From: Phaseolus vulgaris
Lineage: Eukaryota; Streptophyta; Magnoliopsida; Fabales; Fabaceae
DNA length: 64,000 nucleotides
Direction: 5' to 3'
Assembly: GCF_000499845.2 (NCBI RefSeq)
Contig: NC_023759.2
Coordinates: 21,410,716-21,474,715 of the forward strand
The translations under genes and the position numbers were made by a program. The first letter of the stretch is position 1; each line of letters opens with the position of its first letter. The notes under the pieces are model-generated. The model was not told the origin of the DNA, ran no database searches, and saw nothing but the letters and a program-made list of their open reading frames with translations. Shown piece after piece: positions 20,272 through 31,200 of the stretch.

Positions 20272-21355
20272 TGTTCCGGCCGGTTGACCAGGGACGTCTT
20301 TGTGCGTGGCCTATCCCGCGAGCTAGGGCACCTTCGTTCTGCACCTCCTGTGTGTACCTGAAAAAGAAGTGAACAAAGGGGCGCCCTCGCGGCCGTTTGC
20401 ACTCCGACGATCAAGTCAGCTGGCGAGAAACATCAAAGTGGAACACCCCCGTATCGGAGCACCGCAAATGAATGCTCTGAAGGTGGTCTAATCACTGAGT
20501 AACTAATGCTTTTTATTCCTAATTGCCTGTGCGTACCGTGGGTGCGCAAGCAAGCAACTAGAGTGTATCTGTGTATGTTCTCCCAAAAACTCCCGATCCC
20601 TTTTTCCCACCCCTAAAGCCCCCTTTAAACGTCTCTAGCATTTAAAGCGTCTTAAAGCGCATTTAAGGATAAAACGTTCAGCGCCTTTAAGACGTTCAAA
20701 ACGCTTAAGGTGTTTAAAGTGCTTTAAAGCGTTCGAAACGTAAACTTAATTACTTTGAAATAATCTTAATTACCTCATACCTGACAAACTATCTGGAAAA
20801 CATTGATGTTTCTGTTCTTCCCGCCACGTGTCCTCCTGGCTTGACCGTTATTCTACGTGGAGGGCCTCACAGCATTGTAACCCAACTTAGGGATATTTCA
20901 TCGTGTGAGTCCTCATTCCTTGGAGTGCATCTGGCGCAAGGGGTGACTTTTTAGGTGCCAACTCTTGCGCCCTAACCTCTAGTCACTTGCCCTGGAAGTG
21001 TATCCACCTTCCTCTCGCACCCTGCACCTGGTTTCCCCTGGGCATGACCTTCTCTTGAGTCGTATCTATCCCAAGGGCCTCCCTGAGGTGGCATGGATAC
21101 TTCACGAGTCAGGCTACTCCCTACTAGCGCTAGTACTATGGCCTTGAAGCCACCTTACTCTCTTCTTTATCACTATTCTGAGCTGTCGAGGCCTGAGGCC
21201 TTCCCGTGGTGTCACTTCCTCCATGGTCTTTCCTACCCATGGGTATCGGGGAGTAACACCGTCGACGCCTCTCTAGGCGATGCCCAATCTTGGCGACAGC
21301 TTCTCTAGGCGACGCCTTGTTTTGGCGACGCCTTCTGCGGTCAATCTGTTGACTT
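20272..21355 (-). repeat. T3 5' LTR, truncated
   Basis: Alpha LTR starting TGTTCCGGCCGG on the plus strand. It has the conserved R/U5 block near 20395-20425, a longer version of the ~10-bp TTTAAAGCG array (about 20635-20750) and CTTGGCGACGCC decamers near 21265-21340. It lacks the last part, which in T4 ends GGGACGGTACA. Confidence 0.85.
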
Positions 21356-21558
21356 TTTTCAAAGAATGTCATCATTCCCGAACAATTTTTTCCAACATGG
21401 TCTGTCTATAGGACCTCTTTTTCTGAACTCGCAACGTTTCTAAATGATAAGTCAAGTTTGCCTAAATCTTCTTGCATTATCTTATCTAATTGCAAACTGA
21501 CTTTGTTTTATGCAGGAGCACTGAATTCGTGGACGAATTCTCTCCAACTTGGGGAATA
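21356..21558 (+). pseudogene. G1 internal 3' tail (end of a Ty3/gypsy-type polyprotein)
   Basis: About 200 bp unlike the Tat elements, lying directly upstream of the G1 LTR. It contains the readings LNSWTNSLQLGEYDEN and EFVDEFSP, reminiscent of the C-terminal tail found just before the 3' LTR in some plant Ty3/gypsy chromoviruses. It ends in a purine-rich TTGGGGAATA that could be a polypurine tract. The family call is tentative. Confidence 0.35.
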
Positions 21559-22537
21559 TGATGAGAATAAAAAAGATGTTGTTAATAGGAAGAATGGACA
21601 AGGGCCAAATCATTTAAAGTTCTTCTTATTAGTCTTTTCAAAAGATGAGGCCCAAGCCCAAGAAGGCCCAAGCCCAAGTCCAAACCATGAGAGGCAAGGT
21701 CAAACATTAAATAAAAGAGCATCATTTGAATTAATTTTGTATAGTTGTAGGAGGTGTGAATATTAAATAAAAAGTGTGAATAGTTATGGGGGTGTAGACA
21801 CATTTTAAGAGGTGCTGAAAATAGGAAGTGGATCACACTTACTTCATGACTAGGTGGCACCAATTTGCATTTGAATTTGGAGGGAACTTTGAGTTTCATT
21901 TGTGTTTCATTTTAGCCCCCTTCTATTATAAATAGAGAGGTTGCGCTCTTGTAAATTCAGATTTGGATAATTGATATAGAGAAACTCTACTCATTTTGAG
22001 AGAGCCTTTTGTGAGATTTTGATCTCCTTAGCATAGTCTCATATTGTGAGCTTTTGGAGAGCTTCAAGTGGCGGTTTCCATCACTCATCTTGGGACTTCA
22101 TCACCAAGTGGCGTGATCATTCTCCTAATCCATTCCAGTCGGTACTTCAACTATCTAAGTTCCATTTCATTCATATCCTTGTTGTTTTCATTCGTAATCT
22201 AGAGTTCTTCAAGTGTTCTTCATCTTTTTCACCGATTATTTAGTGTTCTATGTGCTGTCTTAAGATTCTGTTCGGTTCATCTTATTCATTTGGTGTTTTC
22301 AATCGGTGCAACTTGTTCTAAATTCAATTTTGTCCAGTTTGATATATTACATATAGCAATTGTGTTTCTATTTGTGTTCTTGATTTGTTCTTGCTTTCCT
22401 TTCAATTCCGCCAAGTGTTTGTGATAAGGACATGGCACTCATTGTTCAATGAGTTTGGCTTCTCTCTTGGATGGCATTATCCTCCATTGAGATGACCTTA
22501 AGCCTCCTTAATTGTTGTGTCAATCCAACTCATATCA
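21559..22537 (+). repeat. G1 gamma-family LTR (probable 3' LTR)
   Basis: About 979 bp from TGATGAGAATAA to ATATCA. It is homologous to S1, S3 and S4, including GCCCAA runs, TATAAATA near 21930 and AAGTGGCGTGATCA near 22115. The right end is set by analogy with S3. No TSD can be scored because the left side of this element is lost. Confidence 0.7.
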
Positions 22538-22570
22538 AATGTAGAACCCAAACCAATTTTTAATAGAGTT
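22538..22570 (+). other. LINE fragment left of T4
   Basis: Short stretch ending in the T4 TSD gagtt (22566-22570). Joined to 36016 it gives a continuous reading into the LINE ORF1-like segment (VEPKPIFNRVREPRKEW). This supports T4 having inserted into the LINE. Confidence 0.5.
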
Positions 22571-23308
22571 TGTTCCGGCCGGTTGACCGGGATCATCTTT
22601 GCACGTGGCTTGTCCTTGCGAGCTAGGGCACCTTCGTTTGCTCCGTCAAAGACACCTGAAAAGAGAAGTGAACAAAGGGGCGCCCTCGCGACCGTTTGCA
22701 CTCCGACGATCAAGTCAGCTAGCGAGAAACATAAAAAAACTGCACTGAATCACTGAAATTGTGTAACTAGAACTGTGTTGCCCTAATTGCCTTGTGCTCA
22801 CTGTGAGTGTGCCGCGAAGATAACTAGGGTTTTTTCTGTGTATCTCTGTGTGTATTAGGTTAAAACCCGGGTCTTTTTCCAATGCCCCAAGGTCCCTTTT
22901 TATACACCTCTAATCTTTAAAGCGCGTTAAAGCGCATTGAAGGCGTATCAAAACATTCCTTGGAACATTCGAATCTTAACTGAATTAACGCGTACCTTGG
23001 CAAACTTTCTTTGAAACTCTTTATGGGCACGTGGGTATTGCCACGCACCCTTTTGACTTGATCGTTTATTCTGTGCAGAGGGTCGCACAACGCCGCCACC
23101 CAACTTAGGGTTTTTCCATCGTGTGAGCCCTCTTTTCTGCGAAGTGCTTCTGTTACGTGGGTTGACTTTTTAGGTGCCAACCCATGCGTCCCAATTACTA
23201 GTCACTCGCCCTGGGAGTGTATCTACCTTTCTCTCGTACCATGCACGTGGTTTTCCCCTGGTCATGGCCCTCTCATGGGTCGTATCTGTCCGGGGACGGG
23301 ATGGTACA
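22571..23308 (-). repeat. T4 3' LTR, with 339-bp internal deletion
   Basis: 738 bp from TGTTCCGGCCGG to GGGATGGTACA on the plus strand. The right LTR, after removing S3, is about 1,077 bp. The missing part lies at 23290, between CTGTCC and GGGGACGGG, and held the GGCGATGCC decamers. Confidence 0.9.
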
Positions 23309-23325
23309 CAAGCCCCCCAGTCTTA
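23309..23325 (-). promoter_or_regulatory. T4 polypurine tract
   Basis: The minus strand reads AAGACTGGGGGGCTTG immediately before the 3' LTR, identical to that of T2. Confidence 0.85.
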
Positions 23326-23915
23326 ATCTGACACTTGTTTCAGCGAAAAGACTAAGGCCTCGCCCCATTATCTACGTGGCATTCTTGCTGACGTGACATT
23401 CCTTTGTTCAGTTTGACTTGACACTCCTTGAGAGTTTGACGCAACGTTTTTTGCGCTAAAGATGTGACGTCTTAAGTTGTGCGTTAATCTTTTGACACGT
23501 AGCTCGATCCTATGGCTGGGGACGAGTGTTGTTAGCGCTTCCAAGTTAACGTTATAACTCTTCAAAATCGCGCGCGCTCAAGGCATTGTTCCATCCCCTC
23601 TCATATTCTCTGCACTGTTCATCTTCTCAGAGTTTCCCCTGCGATTTCTGCTTTCTTCACGCCTTCTCAACCTTTTTACCAATCCAAACGCTCAAAGGTA
23701 CGATTTTTCTTTATCGTTTATTCTCACCCATTACTGTATTGATCTTATATCTGTCTGGGCTCGCTTATGCCTCTGTATTTGTTGCATTTCCTTTCCCATT
23801 TCTCTGTTCCTTTCTCCCTGAACTTCTCGCGTGGGTAGGGGTTTTCTTACGGTTTCTCTCCCTTTTTCCCTTGTTTGCTGAACCCTTTTTTCTTCTCCGT
23901 TCTTCAGTTTTGCCA
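23326..23915 (+). promoter_or_regulatory. T4 opposite-strand gene: promoter region and 5'-UTR intron
   Basis: Upstream are ACGT-containing boxes (CTACGTGGC near 23367, GCTGACGTGAC near 23388). A GT-AG intron is predicted at 23698-23907 (AAAG|GTACG ... TTCTTCAG|TTTT), 8 nt before the ATG at 23916. The donor aligns with those of T2 and T7. Confidence 0.55.
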
Positions 23916-25907
23916 ATGGCACGTACCAAAACGACAGCCAACCAACCTCCCCTCAACGTTAACTATAGGGACCTATACCCATGGGCTCCGGTCGAACTGC
24001 TCGATGAGTGCTCGAGCCTAGTGTCCACCAAAGCTTGGAGGGACCACATAGGGGAGCCAATTACTTACGACCATCGTGCCTTCGGGAAAAGGCATGATGA
24101 TGACATTGCAGTGCTCCCTTGCACTCTAGGGGAGCCCGTATGTGGGGATGCTCGGGCCAACAACGGGGTCCCCTTCTTCTACTTCTACCAAGTTGTCTTC
24201 AAGCGTATCGAGATGCGCTTGCCTTTCTCCCGGTTTGAGAGGGAGATGTTGACGGAGATTAAAATCGCCCCAGTACAACTGCACCCCAATGGCTGGGCCT
24301 TCGTCAAGGCTTTTGGCATTTTGTGCGGCTTCTTCGGGTGCACCCCTTCCGTTGACATCTTCCTGCACTTCTTTGAAGTGAAGAAACAGGGCAAAAGCCT
24401 TTGGGTGAGCCTCAGCAATATCCCTGGAAGGGTTCTCCTATCTCTCTTCCAACAATCCTTCAAGGGATGGAAGGACAAATTTTTCAAAGGCTGCTGCTCT
24501 GACTACGACCCCTCTACCCTTGACGGTTTTCCCCTGTATTGGGTGAATGAGGTCAAAACCATGAAGTCCAAAACGCTGGATGAACTGCCCTCGAACGATC
24601 GATAGGCTTGCCAGATCTTGACCAGTGTGGGGGGCTTCGAGACTGCCACTTTGATAAGTCTAGAGTTCAATGCCGATGCTCTAGCCAATTATATAAGTAT
24701 GAATGTTCTTCTCAGTAGCTTTCTGGCCTTTATTTCTGTTGAATTCCTGTTTGATGCCTGATTGGTCTGCTCCTTTGCGTTATAACTTTAGCCTGTGCCT
24801 AACTCCTGCTATACTTGTCTTTCTTGGTGTAGATTCTAGAATGGATAGGCAACGACGGTTGCGATTGGCCCAAGTACTGAAGTCCAAAGATGGGGCTTTG
24901 GCGTCTCCACCCTCAACCTCTTCTGCACCTCCATCTTCTCCTAACCCCCAGCCTCAATCTGCAACAACACCAACGAATCCAACAAACCCAGCTTCTCCCG
25001 GTCCACTTCCAAGTTTTCCACCTCCCATCGCAGCCGAGGGACAAGTCTTCAAACGACAAAGAACCCAGCATGCCCCTCAGATGGTTACCTCCGCTACTTC
25101 CTCCTCTCATGGGGCGGAGTCCTTAAGGGAGGATCCCCCGAGCGCCCCTTCCCCTCCCCAATCAGTGCATCAGGAGAGGGGGTTTGAAACTGAACTTGTG
25201 GGTGTTCTCCCCCTGCCCCAGAGCTCCCTCTTCCCATGCAGGAGTCTTTAAGGGGATTTCTGAGCCTGGGATATGCTAGTAGCCAAGCTGAAGAGCCTCA
25301 GAGGGAGAGCATGTACTATTACATGGGCCTCTTCATGTCTTGTGCCTATACTTGGCACAAACAGTCCAGGGCCAGAACCGCCCAAGCTTCTGCCTTCCAA
25401 GTTCTGGAGAAAGAAGTTGCTTCTTTGAAAGAGGGGCAGGAGAAGGTCAAAGAGGAGAAAGAGAGGCTAGTCGCCCACTGGGGGCGTCAAGAGGGTGCTT
25501 ACAAAGAATCCATGAGGGTGGCTCAAAAGGCAAGGGAGGAGGCCAAGAAACTTGAGGATCAGTGTGTGAATCGGGAGCAGTCACTGGGAAAGACTGAGGT
25601 CGCCCGTGCAAACAAAACTGATGAATGCTCCCGGTTAACCACTGAGAACGAGTCCCTTCAAGCCAAAGTTCAAGAGTTGATTTCTCCCTTGGCCTCCAAG
25701 GACCAAGAAAAGGTAGCTCAAGCTGCCAATTTCAAAGATGTTGAAGAGAAGCTGGTAAGGGAGTCTGCTACCAGTTTCGCTGAGGTGTTCGCAGAGGCCC
25801 TTGTTCAGGCTGCTTGTGCGAACCCAGGCATCGACGTTTCTGGGTGCAGCCCCTTGAACGAGGTGGTCGACGGTAAGCTGGTGCCTTTGGAGGCTTCTGA
25901 GAAATAA
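23916..25907 (+). pseudogene. T4 opposite-strand gene (Transposase_28-like plus coiled coil), broken
   Basis: Exon 1 (23916-24696) starts MARTKTTANQPP and carries the same N-terminal domain, with RFEREMLTEIKIAPVQLHPNGWAF. A TAG at 24603 interrupts it. The intron 24697-24832 is phase 1, as in T2 and T8. Exon 2 starts at 24833 (MDRQRRLRLAQVLKSKDG), has a basic KRQR cluster and a Ser/Pro-rich linker, then changes frame near 25240 and continues as a coiled coil ending NEVVDGKLVPLEASEK at 25907. It is diverged from the beta proteins but collinear. Confidence 0.8.
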
Positions 25908-26339
25908 CCCTTCCTCCTTACTTTGCTCATTGTTACCTTTGCTTAAATTTGCCACTATTGTGAACTTTCATCTGTAATTATAACTCTTGACCTTTACTTA
26001 AATGTTTATTTTAAACTTTATCTTCACATGCTTCCAATTTCTTTTGCGCTTTTATTTGCTTTCCTTTCTACATCGAAGGCCCAACTGGTGCTTGCCTTCA
26101 ATGTATTTCTCGGTTGCTTATCTTTCATTCTTTAGGTAGCGCGTGTTTCTTCCTCTTATTCTCTCTTCGTAAGGCGTGAGGCACACCCTCTGATGATTCA
26201 TGCTTCTACGCTTCTTCTTTTTAATCTTCAAATTCTTTTTTCCCTCTGAACTTGTGAAATATTCAACCTGCTCCCTATCCACCTTTCCTGGGCCTAAGGC
26301 CCTCATAGCCGAACGCAGTACTGACTTTCTCATTGACTT
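25908..26339. other. T4 region after opposite-strand gene
   Basis: T-rich sequence, likely the 3' UTR of the opposite-strand gene. Nothing else is recognised. Confidence 0.4.
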
Positions 26340-27985
26340 AGGATGAAAAGGGGAGTCCCTTCTTCCTTGGCCTCGACATCGCTCAAGGGCGAGGAGGACT
26401 TATCTGTTCTTCTGTGGCCTCAACATCACTCGAAGGCAAGGAGGACTTATCCTACCTGTGTTGGGTGTCTACGTTCGAGGGGAGACCTGCTCTGGGCGTC
26501 CTCAGTGTGTCCCAATACTTTGGGACAAAAGTCGCGCTCTGGTGCCCACGCCCATGGGGAGGTCTAAACAATAGTACCGTATCGTCCATGGTGTGTCTAA
26601 AAACACCGAGGTGTAACGTTTTAAACATCAGACGCTGGGGCTAGCTGTTCATACTTGAGGAGGGGGCGTTCCGAAGGAATCCCTTAACCCTTGATCAAGG
26701 ACTAGGCACCCAGATTTTAGCTTGCATCTATCGCCTGATACCGAGGCCAGCTATTCATACCTGAAGAGGGGGCGTCCCGAAGGGATCCCTTAACCCCTAT
26801 TCAAGGATTAAGCGCCCGGGTTTTTAACTCATACTGATATCTGGCACCGGGGCTAGCTGTTCATACTCGAGGAGGGGGCGTCCCAAGGGAATCCTGATCC
26901 TGCCTGTTGACCAGAACGTTGGAACTTGCCTCGTCAAACTTGGATCGACATGTGCACCGCTTCAACCTCCGTCCTTCGTCGCGATCCACCTCAGGAACCT
27001 GTAAAAGAACAGAGCGGCGTCGCTGCGGCCGATCGCACTCCAACGCCCAAGTCAGTGACCGAACCACCAAATACTAAGAACAACACTCAAGAACTCTCAA
27101 GGAGCCGTGAACCAATTCTCTCTCACAGTATGCTCTAGAAACTCGCAAGCGTAAAGAAGACAATCTGAACGCGCGTACCTCAAAAGTTCGTTGGGGAACC
27201 CTTAAATACCTGGTCACTTTCTCTCTCCTGGCAGTTACAGACCTGGACACGTGGCTCGCATCCAGCTGTACACGTGCCATCATCTGGAGCCTCCTTGACT
27301 TGGGCGCTGCTTCTGACTCTACTTTGGCTAAGTTATTTACGCATGATATTGCTCAGTGCATAGCCAACTTGGAGCGCGATCTCTACTGGAATTGGCGAGT
27401 TAGGGTACCCTCGTACACCTTCCCTGTGGTCTCGCCGGCCGCCTTCATAATCTGCACCATCTTCATCTTCGGCGATGTGCTTGCTCCGGCGATCTCTGAT
27501 CACTTGGTCGCCTGAGTTTACATCTGGCGACTTCATCTTTAACCCGGTGATCGCCGGTTCTGGTATGCTGGAGATCGGAGCACGCCAACTTAATAACTGG
27601 CGATTTCACGAACCCCCCGACTTCCTTCCCTTCTGCCAACCTGGCGTCTCGTCAACACGCCTATACTGCAGCTTGGTGCCACGTCATTACTTCCGACTAC
27701 CAGGGCGGTACAAATCCCTTAACCCCTGCTCAAGGACTAAGTGCCCGGGTTTTAACTTATACTAATATCTGGCACCGGGGCTAGCTGTTCATACTCGAGG
27801 AGGGGGCGTCCCAAGGGAATCCCTTAACCCCTGCTCAAGGACTAAGCGCCCGGGTTTTCACTTATACTGATATCTGGCACCGGGGCTAGCTGTTCATACT
27901 CGAGGAGGGGGCGTCCCAAGGGAATCCCTTAACCCCTGCTCAAGGACTAAGCTCCCAGATTTTACTTATACTAGACATACCTGTT
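26340..27985. repeat. T4 tandem-repeat array (105-bp units) interrupted by S2
   Basis: After an imperfect doublet around GGCCTC/AAGGCGAGGAGGACTTATC (26370-26460), five units of about 105-107 bp follow. The CTAGCTGTTC or equivalent landmark is at 26641, 26748, 26853, 27781 and 27886. S2 with one TSD copy (823 bp) sits inside the third unit; removing it gives an exact 105-bp spacing. Confidence 0.85.
26895..27712 (-). repeat. S2, beta-family solo LTR (TSD aatcc)
   Basis: 818 bp from TGATCCTGCC to GGGCGGTACA on the plus strand, the reverse complement of a T2-type LTR, flanked by aatcc at 26890-26894 and 27713-27717. The TATA position reads TATTTAAG, so the promoter has decayed. Confidence 0.93.
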
Positions 27986-28024
27986 ATCTTGCTCTGAACT
28001 TGGCTTCTGCTTGATTATCTGGTG

Positions 28025-28135
28025 GTGACGCCTTGTGCTGGCGACGCCCTGTTCTAGTAACACCTTATCTTAGCGACGCCTCATCTTGGCGACGACTCAT
28101 CTTGGCGACGCCTTATCTTGGTGGCGCCTCAAGTT
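28025..28135. repeat. T4 short CTTGGCGACGCC repeats
   Basis: About seven degenerate 15-16-bp units around CTTGGCGACGCCTCAT. The same word recurs in the alpha LTRs and, in coding form, in the linker between protease and RT. Confidence 0.7.
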
Positions 28136-28229
28136 TTCGTCTTTGTTTCTTTAACCTTTGATCTTACATTCGAATGAGGGAAAAACTATAGCAAAGATAT
28201 TTTAACTTTTCCTTTCTTTATTTAGGTGA

Positions 28230-28268
28230 CCTCATTAAAAAACCCCCGGGAGGGAAAAAGAGTGTCCC
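28230..28268 (-). other. Conserved post-pol hairpin block of T4
   Basis: The minus strand reads CACTCTTTTTCCCTCCCGGG then GGTTTTTTAATGAGG, about 30 nt after the pol stop. It is homologous to the blocks of T2, T6 and T8. Confidence 0.6.
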
Positions 28269-28294
28269 CTTTACAAATTTCAACTGGAATAACA

Positions 28295-31200
28295 TCAACT
28301 GAAATAAAACTTTAAATTTGCCGCATTCCAGCTACGTGGGATGGGGCTTCCTTCTAAAGTCTCTAGCTTATACGAACCATTCCCTTTGACTTTGGTTATT
28401 CTGAACGGTCCAGTCCACTTGGGAGACAACTTGTTTTCTAATTCGTAGGAGTGGGCCTTCCTCATGACCAGATCACCCATCTGGAATTGTCGCAGCTTCA
28501 CTTTGGAGCTGTATTGACGCTCCACCCTTCTCTTCACGGCCTCGGCCTTAATTTTTGCTTCTTCCCTAGCCTCGTCTATCAGGTCCAGGTTCACCCTCCT
28601 TTCTTCGTTGGATTCTTCCGCCACGAAACCCAGGAAACGAGGCGAGGTTTCATGGATCTCTACTGGGATCATGGCGTCCGCTCCATACACTAAGCTGAAT
28701 GGTGTCTCCATGGTGGAGGATTGAGGCGTGGTATGGTAGGCCCATACAATCCTTGGCACCTCTTCTGCCCATGCCCATTTAGCCTTCTCTAATCTGCGCT
28801 TCAATCCTCTCAACAGAACTCTGTTTGTTGATTCGACCTGCCCGTTTGTCTGGGGGTGTTCGACTGACGCGAACACCTGCTTGATTCCTACTTCTGTACA
28901 TAACTTTCCCAACTGCTGGCTCGCGAACTAGGTGCCATTGTCTGAAATGAGACGCCTTGGCACCCCAAAGCGACATATAATGTTTTTCCAAACAAAGTGT
29001 TGTACCTTGTGGGCGGTGATCTGTGCCACTGGCTCTGCCTCTATCCACTTGGTGAAATATTCGATGGCAACGATCAGGTATTTCATCTGCCTTATTGCCA
29101 ATGGAAACGGGCGTAGGATATCAATTCCCCAGGTGTGGAAAGGCCACGGGCTGTATATGGATCTTAACTCCTCTAGCGGCGCCTTGTGCCAATCGGCATG
29201 CTTCTGGCACTGCTTGCAATGCTGGGCGTATCGTACACAATCTTCTCTTACTGTTGGCCAGAAGAAACCTGCACCTATCACCTTGGACGCCAAGGATCTT
29301 CCTCCAACGTGGCTTCCACAAATACCTTCGTGAAGTTCAGCCATTATCCTGGTGCACTCGTCGCCGCTTACGCACGTCAAGATAGGGTGCGTAAACCCAT
29401 GCCTGAATAATATCCCATCCACTAAGGTGTACCTGGCGGCGTTCCTCTTAGTCTTCTTGCCTTCCTCTGGCTTTGCTGGGAGGATCCCATCCGCCAGGTA
29501 TCGCCTGTAAAGGGTCATCCAAGTGTCACCTTCCTCCAAAGCGCACACTTGTACACTCCTTTCTTCACCTGGCGAGGCTACGTAAGTGCTGATGCAAGGT
29601 GCCCTCACCGTCTCTTGACTCAGCGAGCGATGACTCCTTGGTTTCCCTCTTGTTGTACCAACGTGAAGGACGTCTACTCTGTTGTCTGCAACGAACTTTC
29701 GCGGCGTCTTGAGGGTCTCCTGTATTACGGTCCTCTGCTTTCCCCCCTTGCCTGAGCTGGCCAGCTTGGCAAGTAGGTCAGCTCTAGCATTTTTTTCCCT
29801 GGGGACGTGCACTAGCTCAAACGCGGCGAAGGCTCTTTTCAATACCTCGACATACTTCAGATACGCAGCCATCTGTGGGTCCTTCGCTTGGTATCCCCCC
29901 GTTACTTGTCCCGTGACTAGTTGTGAGTCACTCTTTGCCAAGAGGCTCTGAGCACCCATTTCTTTGGCCAAAAGCATCCCGGCAATCAACACCTCGTACT
30001 CTGCCTGGTTGTTGCTTGCCTTGAAGGCGAAACGCAAAGCCTGTTCGATAAACACCCCATTAGGTCCCTCCAGGATTATTCCAGCTCCGCTCCCTTGCTG
30101 GTTGGAAAATCCGTCTACTGAGAGCATCCACTGTGCCCCTGCTTCCACCTCTTGAGGATCTCCTCCTAGTGAAAGTTCTGCTACAAAGTCAGCATAGACC
30201 TGGCCTTTGATGGATCCCCAGGGCTCGTACTGGATGTCAAATTCTGAAAATCCCACTGCCCAGCGTACCATCCTCCCGGCCACGTCTGGCTTCTGGAGTA
30301 CCTTCTGGATGGGAAGGTCCGTCATTACCACCACCGTGAAACTGTGGAAATAGTGGCGAAGCCTTCGTGCTGAGAACACTACTGCTAGTGCTGCCTTCTC
30401 TAGTGACTGGTATCTTGACTCGGGGCCTTGCAATGCCTTGCTTACGAAGTATATGGGTCTCTGTATTTGGTCTTATTCCTGGACCAGTACAGAGCTAACA
30501 GCCCATTCTGTTACTGCAAAATATAGGCGGAGGGGGACGCCTACTTGTGGCTTGCAAAGCACGGGTGGCGTCGCCAAGTACTCCTTCAACTTGAGGAACG
30601 CTGCTTCGCACTCGTCTGTCCACATAAAACGACTATTCCTCTTGAGGCATTGGAAATAGTGGTGCCCCTTTTCCCCACCAGCTGATACGAATCTTGACAA
30701 TGCTGTCATTCGCCCCGTTAGTTGTTGGACCTCCTTCACTGAAGTTGGGCTCCTCATGGCGATGATGGCTGCATACTTGTCAGGATTCACTTCTATTCCT
30801 CTTTCCGTGAGCATGAAACCCAGGAACTTTCCTGCCTCTACACCAAGACGCACTTCTCCGGGTTCAACTTTAGGTGATACTTCGATATGGTAGCAAACAA
30901 CTCTTCCAGATCAGCTGCGTGTCGGCCCCTCTCGTCCGAGGTCACCACCATGTCGTCAACGTAGGCCTGCACATTCCTTGCTAGCATCGGTGCATGGATT
31001 TTGTCCATCAATCTCTGGTAGGTGGCGCCTGCATTTTTCAAACCAAATGGCATTACCTTATAAGAGTAGCTACATGTATCTGTCATAAACGCCGTTTTGC
31101 TTTCGTCCTTGGGATGCATTTTGATCTGATTGAAACCTGAGAATGCATCAAAGAAACTCAGCATTTTGCAGCCCGAGGAACTGTCTACTAAGGTGTCAAT

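Larger units (their letters stand above)
19036..21355 (-). mobile_element. T3, alpha-family Tat fragment (protease, gag, PBS, 5' LTR)
   Basis: Minus-oriented fragment with part of protease, gag, PBS and a 5' LTR lacking its outermost end. Both ends are truncated: it joins T1 integrase on the left and G1 on the right with no TSD, so the boundaries are deletion or recombination junctions and not clean insertions. Confidence 0.8.

Noticed and set aside
27136..27515. Short ORFs inside S2 and the homologous T2 LTRs as genes
   Set aside because: They lie wholly in LTR sequence, differ between copies and show no conserved protein.
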